Assembly (NCBI GenBank): GCA_014706295.1 | Contig: JACSVZ010000022.1 | Span: forward strand, 10,620,830-10,684,829 | Source: Lycocorax pyrrhopterus obiensis | Lineage: Eukaryota; Chordata; Aves; Passeriformes; Paradisaeidae | DNA: 64,000 bases | Direction of reading: 5' to 3' | Shown here: positions 32,060 to 44,200 of the stretch, piece after piece | How positions within the stretch are numbered: position 1 is the first letter of the stretch | Layout: the number at the start of each line of letters is the position of its first letter | Notes under the pieces: model-generated | Seen by the model: the letters and a program-made list of their open reading frames with translations, nothing else | The model's database searches: none | Told to the model about the DNA's origin: nothing | Program-made: the position numbers and the translations under genes

Positions 32060-35000
32060 TTCAAATCATTTTTACAATTATGGCTTAAATATCAAAAAAG
32101 GAATGTTGAGGTTCATTCTTATAAACAGTCAAAGCAGATAAAAATATTTGTATCCAAAAGATCATTTGAGGTTTGCTGCAAGTCACAGACATACAAAAGA
32201 TAAAAACCTGCCACATTTCAAGTTCCTTAATTCACACTTCATGACACTTGACATTTCATTTCTATTTTTAAAAAACCCAACAATTTATTGCAGTAAATTG
32301 ATTGTCCTACACAGATCTGTCCAAATCCTCAAAAACAGTCCAGCTGCCCTGATGCTGGGCTCACCACTGGCTACCTGCACAGGTTCCCCTTGTTCAATTT
32401 GTGCTCAAACTCTAGCTAGTGCCAAGGAAATTAAGTTAATGCTGTTGGATGAACTGACATTTGTGTCCTGCAGCCATGTGCTTTTGTCTTTGTGGAGAAC
32501 ACAGCCTGTGACTGGACAGATGCCCTGGGCACCACGCTGCCAGGGTGTTCCTACTGCGATTACCAAAAGTTTGGTATTTTAAGAATATTGCTCTAACATA
32601 AAATTCTTTCAAAAGTCAATTCAAGACTCTGCGTGCAAATGAAACCAGGCTAATTTGAACTTTTTTTTCTTCTGTTGATTTCTATGATTCTCTGCATGAA
32701 CATAAGGACAAGAACATGACACTCAGCTGTCACTACCGTCTATAAAAAGTTTAATTGCACTTTCTGACTATTGCATAACCAGCCCTCCAGGAACCTGCTC
32801 ACACTGCCAGATGCCCAAGGGCCCAGCCTGGCTATAACTGCTGCTTGGGTGCATTTCCTAATCACCAGTTATAAAATACATCCTCAGAGGAAAAAAAACC
32901 TCACGTATATTGTCTTGCAACACAGAGGTGACCAAGCAAAGCATTTCAATCCACCTCAATGGAGTAGAAATAAACACTCTTTTCCCAATGAGGACAAAGG
33001 GAGTTGCTTTATGAGGACTCTCTTGGCCAAACCCCCTCCAAGAGCACTGACTAAGCCACTACACTTGAGGTGAGTCTCCTTGTTTGCGTTACATGTATGA
33101 AATAAACAGCACAAAACCCAGGGGAGAAACTCTTCACTTACAGGAGATCATGAAAATGAGACCCACTGGTTCTAAAGGAACCAAGGTGGCTTTGTTAAAA
33201 TGAAGCTGGCACCGTGCTGAAGTAGTTATTCCAACAATTCCAGCATTTTCTGATATTCTCCATAACATCTCAGAGCTAGATGATTGCATTTCAGTAGTCC
33301 ACAGAATGATCCCCAGACAATCTTATTTTGGAATTGCAGTAATATTTGCTAATCAAGCTGGTGCAGAATCTTTTAAGATCCCACCCAGGATGACTTCAAA
33401 GAGGAGCAATGAATTTTAAACCTTACCAGCTTTTATCAAGCATCTTTAGAACCAGCAGGAGGTACTTCCTATGGGTTTTTATCCTTCATGGAATTGCCAC
33501 CATATGCCCACTATTATGCTTCAGTAGGACAAGAGCAAGCCTGGGTGGTCTTTGGCATACAGCTCAAACCCCCCAAAGGCAGACTGCAGGAAGGTAGTTT
33601 AAAACCAGGAAGAGAACAACAAAACTTCTCCATAGGTTCTGAAGTCAAGTCTAACACAGAGTCATGAGAAGAAACACAGTGTTAAATGGAGACTTTTCCA
33701 GACACAATGCTTTCCTATTGCCATTCCTCCACATGGGAAAGAGCCACGCTGGATTTCAGTTGCAAACAGGACAAAATTCCTCCTGCCATAGCCCTGTGAC
33801 ATCACAGGGATCAACACCACAAGGAAAACTTGTGTCCCAGCACAGTACAGACTTGGCACAATGCCATGATTGCAGCTCAGCTCCGTCCCACATGAACACC
33901 TAAGGACAGCCAAGCATGTGGTTTGGGGAGAGCAGAGGCAGGCACTTCATACATTCAGAATTGAAATGAGATAAAAGACACCCTCCCTCAAAACTGTCAT
34001 GCTTCCAAAAGCAGCTCCATGATTCTCAGAGGGCACCGTTCACCACAATACATCTCTATCAGCCAAATGTCGCTGGGTGAAAGCAGCTTCTCTGGTGAAC
34101 CACAGCTTCCAGCTCACAGCAATTTGGCTACAGAAAATATAAAAATACATTACACACATACACGCCGTGGTGCACTTATCAAAACTCCTTCACTGCTCTT
34201 AAAAACTTAGGCCATAAGGCTGTGAAACAAAGTCACAGAGTTAGAAGTTAATAAATTAAAAGCAGCTTTAAAAAAATGTGGGGTAGGAAAGGGGGAGGGG
34301 GCTCAACAGGAGATTTCAAATAAAATTCTGAACAGTTTAAAATGGGCTGACAAATCCCAACATTTCCTGGTAGAAGCAGTCCCCACTTTTCATTGCCTTT
34401 ATGCTGGTGAGGACAACCTCCTTCATACAAAGAACACGTAAATCTATTTACAAAATCACCTTGGCCTTGGTGCTGCAATATTTACACGCTCAGAGAACAA
34501 CATTTTGGCTAGACAAAGAGTGGTGCATGCATCTCTCATTGCTTTCCTCCTTCACTTAAAAAAAAAAAAAAGTAAAAAATGAGAAGTCTTAAAAATCCCC
34601 CGTCCTTGGATTTAAAATGAGAGGCAGTACTCAGAAGCTTTGGTCCTCCATGGCAAACAGCAGCTTGCTGTGCCACTCCACTGCGTGCAGTCGTTCCACC
34701 CCGATGAATGGACTGAGCATTTGATCCCCAAAGTGCAACCCTGACAGCTGGAGTAAATATTTGGTCCCCCCAAACTGCAGCTGCAGTGGCACGTAGGATG
34801 AGGGTTCTGCTGAGCAACTTACAGTTACAAAAATAGTATCATCATCAGTAAAGTCACATGCTCATCATCCATCTCCGATGCTTTTTGGTTTGCTAGAATT
34901 GAAAGTTCCTGCCCAAGGTTGCACTGATTAAAAACACCCCAAGATGCTGAAGCAGACGCTGAAGCTGAGTTGTCACGGTGCGGGAAGCTCCCAGATCCCC

Positions 35001-35093
35001 CGCTGCATTTGGCTCCGTAGGTCATTGAATAATGGAAAGATTTGGTCCTTCCCAAGGCACACATAACGCAGTTCAGGCAGAGAGGGCCCGTCC
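32060..35093 (-). other. HELZ2: HELZ2 3' UTR and intergenic gap
   Basis: No coding is seen between the HELZ2 stop and the poly(A) candidates at 32284-32289 and 32043-32048. The sequence is A+T-richer than the coding exons and includes a 13-base A run near 34558-34571. It is best read as a long 3' UTR. Confidence 0.5.
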
Positions 35094-35218
35094 TCACCGG
35101 CAGAGGGTTGGGGTCCTCCTGACACGAATCTCCTGGGCTGCAGTGCAGCAGTTGTGCTTGTGGTAATGCTGGACCAGTCTCCCCCACAAAGGGTTGCACT
35201 CTAGGAGGTACCGGTTCC
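35094..35218 (-). CDS. HELZ2: HELZ2 coding exon 19 (C-terminus)
   Basis: Residues 2781-2821 and the TGA at 35096-35094. Encodes GNRYLLECNPLWGRLVQHY and ends in a basic VRRTPTLCR tail, resembling the C-terminus I recall for human HELZ2 (RVCRRPT). The acceptor is GTGCCCACAG|GGAACC. Confidence 0.9.
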
Positions 35219-38200
35219 CTGTGGGCACAGGGATGGGGACAGCAGGTTAGTGGTCAGAAGAGGCTTGGCTGACACCATTTTTGTCTATAACCTCTAGCTA
35301 AGGGGGCTGGGTCACTTGCAGGGACGTTTCTGTGAAATCCCACCTCCCTTTTCCATGCTGTCATATCTGTGAGCAGCTTCCCTACACACCACAGCCTACA
35401 CCTGCATGATGAGGAGCAAAATGAGCAGGCAGATTTTTCTTAGGAGAGAGCTCTAGCATGAAAGCAACAGAAACAACATGCTCCAAAACAAAGGGTGAGA
35501 AAAACTAACTATACTGTATTCAAGCTGTGTATGAGCCCTGCTTTGCCCAGATTGCCCAATTTCAAACCCCCAGACTAAAGGGCAGAAGAATAAAGCAAGA
35601 CTACTGGTTGTACTGATTTGGATCACCACCCCTTTATCCAAGCATACCATTCCCCTGCAGGCCTGTGCATGGTCCAAGGATACCAACCTATGATGCAGAG
35701 TCCTTCCTGAGCTCGTGTGATGCCAACATTGACCTGGTTTGGGTTGGTAACAAACCCCAGGTATTTCTTCTGCCAGCTCTTTGTGGGCTTCCTATCGATC
35801 TCAGACCGGGGGCAGGAGCGTACAGTTGACAGGATCACATATCTCCATTCACTTCCTAGAAAGTGGAAGCAAACCAGAGTCTTTTAGAAGGAAGCATCTG
35901 GCCATTTCTTCACCCCACAGGACACTCATTTCTCTACTGCCACGTCTGGGTTTCTCCAGCTTTGGAGGCCTTTGGACTCCTGGTTGTTGCTTTCCAAAGA
36001 GAATGAACATATTGTGGCAGTTCTCTAACACCCTTCTCAGATACAGAATCACAGAATCACAGAATGGTTTTGTTTGGAAGGGACATTCTGTGTTCCAGCC
36101 TCCCTGACGTGGGCAGGGAACCTTTCACTAGAAATCTTCCACTAGAGATCCTCCACCTTCCTGCCTTCAGCAGCCTCACCCTGCCCAAGCACTCCAGAGG
36201 CTTCCAAAGGATTTATTATAATCACAAATCACCCAGAAATCTGGTCTTCCGTGGCTGAAATGACCCTGGGGTAGGGTTTGCTCGAAGACTGTATCTGTGA
36301 GCAGCTCCTCAGGAAGGCAGGAGGGGACAGACCCGACACTCCCCCTCCTGTCCCCTCACCTTGACTCTTCATGATGGTGCAGACGGTCACCCCGCGGATG
36401 CCCTCCCTCTGTAGGCTCTTGTTGATCTCGGACACCTGGGCGCTGTAGGGGCTCAGGATGGCGATGCTCTCCGGCCGGATGGTGCCATCTAGTGTCAGCT
36501 GCTTGGCTATCCTCACCTGGAGGGACCAGCGTCCTGCTCACCTGGGAGCGGGGCCGGAGGGCAGAGCCCCCCAGCACCCCTCCCCAGGGCAGCGATAGCT
36601 CCTGCCTTGGGGTCACGCTGCCCTACACCTGCCTCTGCCAAGGGGCGTCCTGGTGTGCTCCAGACCCGGGAGGCACCAGGCAGACACTGCTGATCTTTGT
36701 ATCTTTATCATCCCTCCACAATTCCAGCACAACACCCTCCCTTCTGCATCCCCAGCAATTCCCCAGGACCCAGCTCACCGCCTGCGCCACTTCCTCCAGG
36801 TTAGCTTTGGAGTTCTCGTTTCCTTCCTCAGTAGCAATCATGAGGGAGTGCTCCTTCCCTTCTATGTGCCCGAAGATGATGGGGCAGCAGTTGTTATCTC
36901 TGTGGTGGAGCACACTGGGTTTCGGAACAGGCTGAGGACATGTTCTCAGCCGCCTTTCATAGAACTCCTGGGATGGGAACTCGCAAATGCTCTTGTGCTG
37001 GCAGAGAAAAGGGGGGAAACTGAGGTGAACAAAACCCAAGGAACTTCTCAGCCTGCAGCATCTTTCTGGGCAGGCTTCACCCACAATGCCATTCTGCTGG
37101 AGCTGGCACTGGTATATTCCTATATAATCCTGTGTCTAGGAAGGGGAAGCACTAATGGAGAATATCTGATGTTCAAGGTAAGCCCTTATAGCAGCATTTT
37201 GTGTGATGGAGAGAAGACAATCCACTGGAGGGCCTCACCATGCGGTACTGCGTGTCCAGCATCCACGCCTGTCCCTCGTAGCGCTCAAAGAGAGACGTCT
37301 CCATGCCAAGACTCTTGCAGACATCGTTGTTAACCACTGGCCGCAGCTGTTTGTGGTCCCCCAGCAAAACAACCTGGAAGGAAGAGCAGACACCTCAGCT
37401 GCAAGGTGGTGGCACTGGCAAAAGCCATCAGCTCTTTGAAAGGCTGTTTGTACACGGACATTCGGTGCTACTTATTTATGTTATGCTTACAGAAACCTCA
37501 GCCAAAGACCACACTGGACATGATATAAAGATTCTGTCCTAGATAATGTTTCCATCTGATGGGAGGAAAACAAAGAGCCATAGAATTCTAGAATCACAGA
37601 ATGGTTTGGGTTGGAAGGAATCTTAAAGCTCATCTCGTTCCAACCCCATGCCATGGGCAGGGACACCTTCCACTAGATCAGGTTGCCCCAAGTCCCATCC
37701 AACCCAGTCTTGAGCATTTCCAGGGATGGGACAGCCACAGCTTCTCTGCGTAACCTGTGCCAGGGCCTCCCCACCCTCACAGGGAAGAATTGTTTCCTAC
37801 TATCCAATCTAACCCTGCCCTCTGTCAGCATGAAGCTGTTCTGCCTTGTCCTGTCACTCCATGCCCTTGTCCAAAGTCCCTCTCCAGTGCTCTTGGAGCC
37901 TCTTTAGGCACTGGAAGGGGCTCTAAGGTCTCCCTGGACCCTTCTCTTCTCCAGGTTGAACAACCCCCACTACGTCTATGCTTTTATCATGTTAATACTT
38001 TGTACCTGGGCCAGAACATTTTTTCGGTGGCAGTGATACCCACCCCATAAAGAAGCACAAATCTTAAAACCCTAACAGGTCTCGGAAGAGCAGCATGGTA
38101 AAGCATGGAAGATGTTTGAGACCCCTGAGCAGCTGTCCCAGAGACACATCTTTGGCAGGGACATACCTTCTCAGCACGGTGGTGGGAGACTAAGGGGATG

Positions 38201-41200
38201 AGGGTCTCAGGCTCTGTGGACATGGCACACTCGTCAATGATTATCTGCCTGACATCGAGATGCTGCTCCAGGGTGCTGGCAGATGCGACAGAGCAGGTGC
38301 ACAGGATGACATCGTGACACGCCAGCTGATACGCACGACCTTGCGACAACCAACTTTTGTACCTAGTGTCCATGCACAAAACACCACGTTATGCATAAGG
38401 GAAACACCTCCAGATTCCTCATGCAGGAACCAGGCAGAGGCTGTGCTTTCCCAAATGATTATGGCTTCACCTCCCTCCCCAGGATGAGCTGGTGTTCCCA
38501 GGAAAGGGCTTTGGATGGGCACTGTAGGAAATGTACTTTGTCCTGAACTCAACAGGGCAGGGGGTCCGGGTGAAGGATTCAAGGTTCACACAGGTATAAT
38601 AGGAATTTTGGTCCAGATTGACAACAGCACCAGTGCAGAAGTGATTCTGAGGCTCTGTGCTACACCACTAACCTCGAGCTCATCACTTTTTATCATTATT
38701 CTGAACACACAGTTTATTAATCTGTGCTTCAGAGGTGGCACACAGCCAAAGTCAGCCGTCTCTCACCAGGGTCTCTTCCTACTCACTCCTTTATTTCTTC
38801 TTCTGTGATCTTCTCTTCCTTCCTCACCCGAGCGTCAAAGTGACAGATCTCCTGCCAGAATTTGCTGGGTGCCCGCCGGATGCGATGATGCAGGATTATT
38901 TCGCTGAATAAAGAGTCAATATATAAATATTTTCCCTCAACACTGAGACCTGAGTGATTTCCTCTACAGTGAAGCAGACCACACCACCTGCCTATGTGGA
39001 GAAACCCCATTAGCTAAAAAACTCACAGCCAAACTTTCCTGTCTTTGTAGACCCAATAATTCAACCTCAAGGACATAAAATACAACCACTTCCCTTTAGC
39101 AGCTGCAAGCAGGAATGAAGTCAGAGACATTCAGAGCTGTTTCAAAAGGAGATGAAAACATCTAGAGACTTTTCAACAACCTGGATTTCCTGACTAGGTG
39201 CTACATTAGACTGTACATGTTCACTTGAAAAAATTAATTACAAATTATTTAGAAAGCAGGTTAATAGTGCTGCTCTGCAGTGGTGGAGTGAAACTGTATT
39301 TGCTCTGGCTTGTTCAGCATTACTGATGCAGAAGCCACCTCTCCCCAGCACCCTAGGAGCCTGCAGGGCCATGCCATCCTACCTGAGCTCACGTTTTGGC
39401 TTTGCATCCCGTAGGGATTTACGGGAGATGTTCCGGTTGCTCCCTGGGTACGGGAATTCCATCGTCTCAATGGCCTCCCCATAAACCCTCAGTGGTTTCA
39501 GGTTCTTCATCTTCATCAGCATCTCTGGAGAAGGAGGGCAGGTCTGCTCAGACAGCACTAGGCACTGGTGATGCTCAGGCCTGTCCCTCCCTGCCTCTCA
39601 CTCATCATCCCATCTCTGCTGGTTCTCTCCCTGCAGTGCAGGGTCTTCTGTAAGGACCAGCCCCACTTTCTGCCCCTCCACACCACCTGTTCTCCCTCCC
39701 ACCAGTACAAGCCACTTCAGGGGCTTAAAAGACGGTAGTTACCAGCAACAACATCAACAGACTTGTTGGATGGGCCACAGTACAAGATGCACTTTCTCTT
39801 CTCGTGCTTTTCCCCTTCCAAACATGATGTTTGGTCCTTCTCAACACTCTCCTCATTCAGTTTATGGAACCAGTAGACAATGTGAGTTCCAACAACTGTC
39901 TTCCCTGTGCCTAGAAAAAAACAGAAGCATGCTGAGAACATTTTAACCACAACACTCATGCTCTGCATCAGCATCCAGCTGATCAGCCATGAAATAAAAT
40001 CAAGAACGGAGGGGACTGCCTTGCACAGCTGTGGGTGATGCCAACCCACATTCCCTTTTCCTGGCTCACCAAGGGTCCTATGGAAAGCAGCAGATCAGCT
40101 CTCACGTGCCATTCATACCACAGCAGGTGTGTTCTGCTGTCCCCCCTTACCTGGTGGGCCTTGGATGAGCGTGAAGGATTTTCTCAAAGCATCCAGAACA
40201 CCTTGGTTCTGACTCTTGTTAAGTTTCCACTTGCTGCCAGGGATATCAAAGGATTTTTGCTGCAGGAATCTGGATGTTGTCACTGTTACAGCAAAGAGCC
40301 AAAAAAACAAATTTAAAGAAGGTTACTGAGGGCAGCACAGAAGTGATTCAGCAAGAGGATGCAGCAGGTACCTAGTGTTGGTGGTCCATTACAAGACCAC
40401 CTAGAAGTAATCCTTGTCCCTTGCCAAGACACTCTGCCCATGAACCATCTCCGTGAGTCCTGGGGATGACAATCTCAGCTGTGCCAGCCACCAGCAGGGC
40501 ATCCCAAATTACATAGCAGCTCCTCTGATCCCCTTGTCAGGGGAACCTCCTGGTGTGGGAGCATCACCCCTATGGCAAGGGCCCAGAGAAACTGCCAGGG
40601 CACCTGCCTGGACAGGAGCAAGTAGCCACAAGGTAAGAAAGATTAATATTTGCATTTACCTTTTTGAGGAGGTTCGTGGCCAAGGGCGATGCTTTTAGCA
40701 AGGTCAGAGGCATACCTGAGCCTCCAAAGTGCTTTTTCTTTGCGTCTGACAGACAAGGAAAAATAAGAATTAATGGAATGTAGCATAAAATAGCAAAAGT
40801 TGTAATACAGCTTTGCACAACTGCCTTACTTATTCTTTCTCTCTGCTTTGTTGTTGCATTAACTCCTTCCACAAAGAACTTAAACCACAAATAACTTATT
40901 TTGCTCCTCTGCATCTGGGACGATTTCTCAACTGACTGAAGAGCTGAGCCTGTAAAGATGTTGAGAGCAAGGAGCACAACTCCTGCCCCAACTCTGTTTT
41001 ATTATGGCCCACCCCCTTTCACTGGATTAGCTTCCAATTTTTTCTAAAATTCATGATGAAAAAGGAAGCACATTCTGCCCTGAGAATGCTACAGTTCTGG
41101 GGGTGCATGGCAGCCTGTGCTGTGTACAAGGAACGGCACGCTAGACATCAGCTCTGATTTAAAAAAGAGCAGAACTTGCTTTGCGGCAACAACAAAGGGG

Positions 41201-44200
41201 AATTGTTTGGAAATCAGGGAGCTCTTCTGCTAAGCAAACCCCACTCCACGGCTTCACTTGACCTTTTGTAACACATATTGCAGCAACCCAGTAACATAAG
41301 AAGCAGGTGCTCAGGGAAATTTCAGCACTTTCCCCCACCTCCCCATTCTCAGGGACAATCAGAAGAGCATGAGACCCTCTGGAGAACAGACCTGAGGAGT
41401 GCTGCCACACCCCCCAAAGACCCACAGCCCAATAGCATGGCCAGTTAGAGTAAGGGTAAGGGCAGGTTTTTCAGGGGATCAGCCACAGCAGTGAGGAAAA
41501 CCCTTGGGGGTGCAGCAGAGGAGTCCTGTGGGAAGCCAGGTTAATGAGAGTACACTGCTGAGCCCACTTACATGTCTGGCAGCATCTTTGGAATGAGCTC
41601 CACCGTGAACCTGGCAGAATCCTGTGAGATCTCCACAGGGATGTTCTCCATAGACATATAGTGGATGTAAAAGTTCATAGTCTGCTGACCAGACCTGTCT
41701 GACTTCTCATTATCGTTGAACTCCTCCGTGACTCCGTGAGCCACCCAGGTGTAGGTATCGGGATCAACCACAAGTTTGTTCTCTGGTTTGCCATTGTCAA
41801 GCAAAGACAGGTTCTGGAGGCCATGGCTAAGGCATTCCTCATCACTCTGGAGGCTCTTGGGAAGCTTCAGCCCACCTAAACGAATGCACAGGTAACACTG
41901 GGAGAAGTCCACTTCAATGGAGCACTCCTCCAACCACTTCTTGTTCAGCACAAAGCTCCCTTGCAGCTGTCCTTTGCTTGTCCTTTGCTTTGCCCACTTT
42001 ATTTTAATATCATGGAGGACAATCGAGTCATTCTCAGCCACGGCACACACCGCAGACTCCATGGCACTCATGGGCATCCACACCTTGTTGTACTCCGTCG
42101 TGCTCTTGTACCTGTCCTTGGACTGCAGCGTGGCGTAGGCCGAGAAGCAGTCGATCGGCTTCTCCGTGTGCTGCAGGCAGACCTCAAACCCCGCTGTCAC
42201 ACACCACAGCTGCACGAAGGGCACCAGGAAGCCCCGGCTGACATCGGTGGTGAGCTGGAACTGCAGCGCGTCACCGGCGCTCAGCTCCAGAGACAGCTCC
42301 ACGTAGTGGGAGCAGGAGCTCTTCCGCACCCAGCCTATGTGCCGCTGGTACAGCTCCTTGCTCTGCCGCAGCAGGGCCGCAGCCCTGTCAAACTCCTCGT
42401 TCCTGATGGCTGTGAGCACGTCTTGCCATATCTGGGTGCGGAAGAGGGTGACACTCTGGTCGCGGAGGGGTCCTTCCCGCAGGCTCTGCTCCTTTGTCTC
42501 TGCAGAGTACATCCTTCTCTTCCAGGTCAGCCTGATGCTGCTCCGCTGCTGGATGAACACAGGCTGCTCTATCAGCTGAAGGGACCTGTAACTAATTCTC
42601 TGCGGATCTGGAAGACTCTCCATGTTCAGGGGAAACAGGGCTTTAAAAAACCTGCTCATCTCTTCGATATCCACCACAAAGGCAATCTTCTGCAGGACTT
42701 GGTCCTTCAGCTGGCTGGCCATCTGCAGGGAGTGGGCTCTCTTCTCGTACGTCATGGCCTGGGTATTCTTCCTGTTGAAGTCATGACAGAGAAACTCGAT
42801 GTCGTCCACAGAATAGATGAGGGGCTTCTTGCGGAGCACGGAATGAAGGTGCCGCTGGACCACGACATCCACGTACCGGCGGATGGGAGAGGAGGCCCAG
42901 GTGTAGGAGTCAACATGCAGGGAGTAATGGCCTGCCTTCGACTGGACAGTAGAGTTGGAGCGACAGAAGTAGGAGCGGCTGAGCAGTCTCCTGAACTCCA
43001 GGGTCACCGGGGCCAGCTTTGGGTGGATGTCATCAGTGACAACGAGGTCCAGCATCTTCTGGAAGTCACGGGCATTAGCAGCTAACTGCAGGTGCTTCCA
43101 GATGGGGCCCAGAAGACTGAACTCCACATTTTTAGGGGTGTCTTGTCCAGGAGGCATTTCTCCCAGGTGATGCAAGAGATGGATGGACAAAGGAATGATG
43201 TGGCTGTACTTGTTTTTCATGTGTGACAGCTGTGTAAGACTTGGCTCACACTGACACCGGAGAGGAGTGACATTTCTGGTCACCTCCTGGTTGGTGAGGA
43301 ACTCGGCCACAAAACTATTGAACATGATCATTAACTCCTCTATCATCTGATGGGACCCTCTGTTACCTGGGGAACTTTCCTCATCCAGCCGGTCATAGAA
43401 ACAGTCCTCCTGCAGCCGAAACTTCCGATGGATCCTGGAGAAGTGATAAGCCACAGCTATGCAGTCCTCCAGGGTATCAAAACGAAGGGCCTTTGCTGCT
43501 CCCCTGTAGCAGTTCTTAATGCAGAGCTCTGCCTCTTCATAGGACAGCTGCCTGTCCGAGCGGATCACGGAGATGGTGAAGATTCCCTTTAACATCTGAT
43601 CAGTCTCCTTTTCTATGGTGACAAACAAGGAGATCACCCGTCGATCTTTCTGTGGCAGGAGGCTGCAGACGTCTTGGCTGATTTTGGGTGGGAACATGCA
43701 CAGAGGCTCCTGCTTGGGAGCATAGTAGGTGACACCCCGCTTCTTTGCTTCCAGGTCCAAGGCACTGCCTTTGGGAATGATGCCAGCCACGTCTGCAATG
43801 TGGATCCCAATCTCATAGTGACGCCCCAGATCCCTAACGCTGATAGCATCGTCCAAATCCCTGGCACCTTGGGGATCAATAGTGAAGGTCGTATAACTCC
43901 GACAGTCCTTCAGAGCTTCCTTGGTGAGGTTTATGTTGCTGTTGGAGGTGTATTTGGCTGCCTCTCGGGTGACAGCAGCTGGGTATTTGTTCTCCAAACC
44001 ATACTCCAAGGCGAGGATCTTCAAGCCTCCTTCCAAAGTCAATGCTGCCTGCAGGATCTCTGTTATTATCCCCAAAGGGTAGTAAAACCCTTCCCGCCAG
44101 GAGATGACCTGGACACAGAAGAACTGGCACCTCCTTGTCTCCTGGTTGATCTTCTCACAGCTGACCACTCTGTACTTCCCATTGACAAACCTGCGGATGG

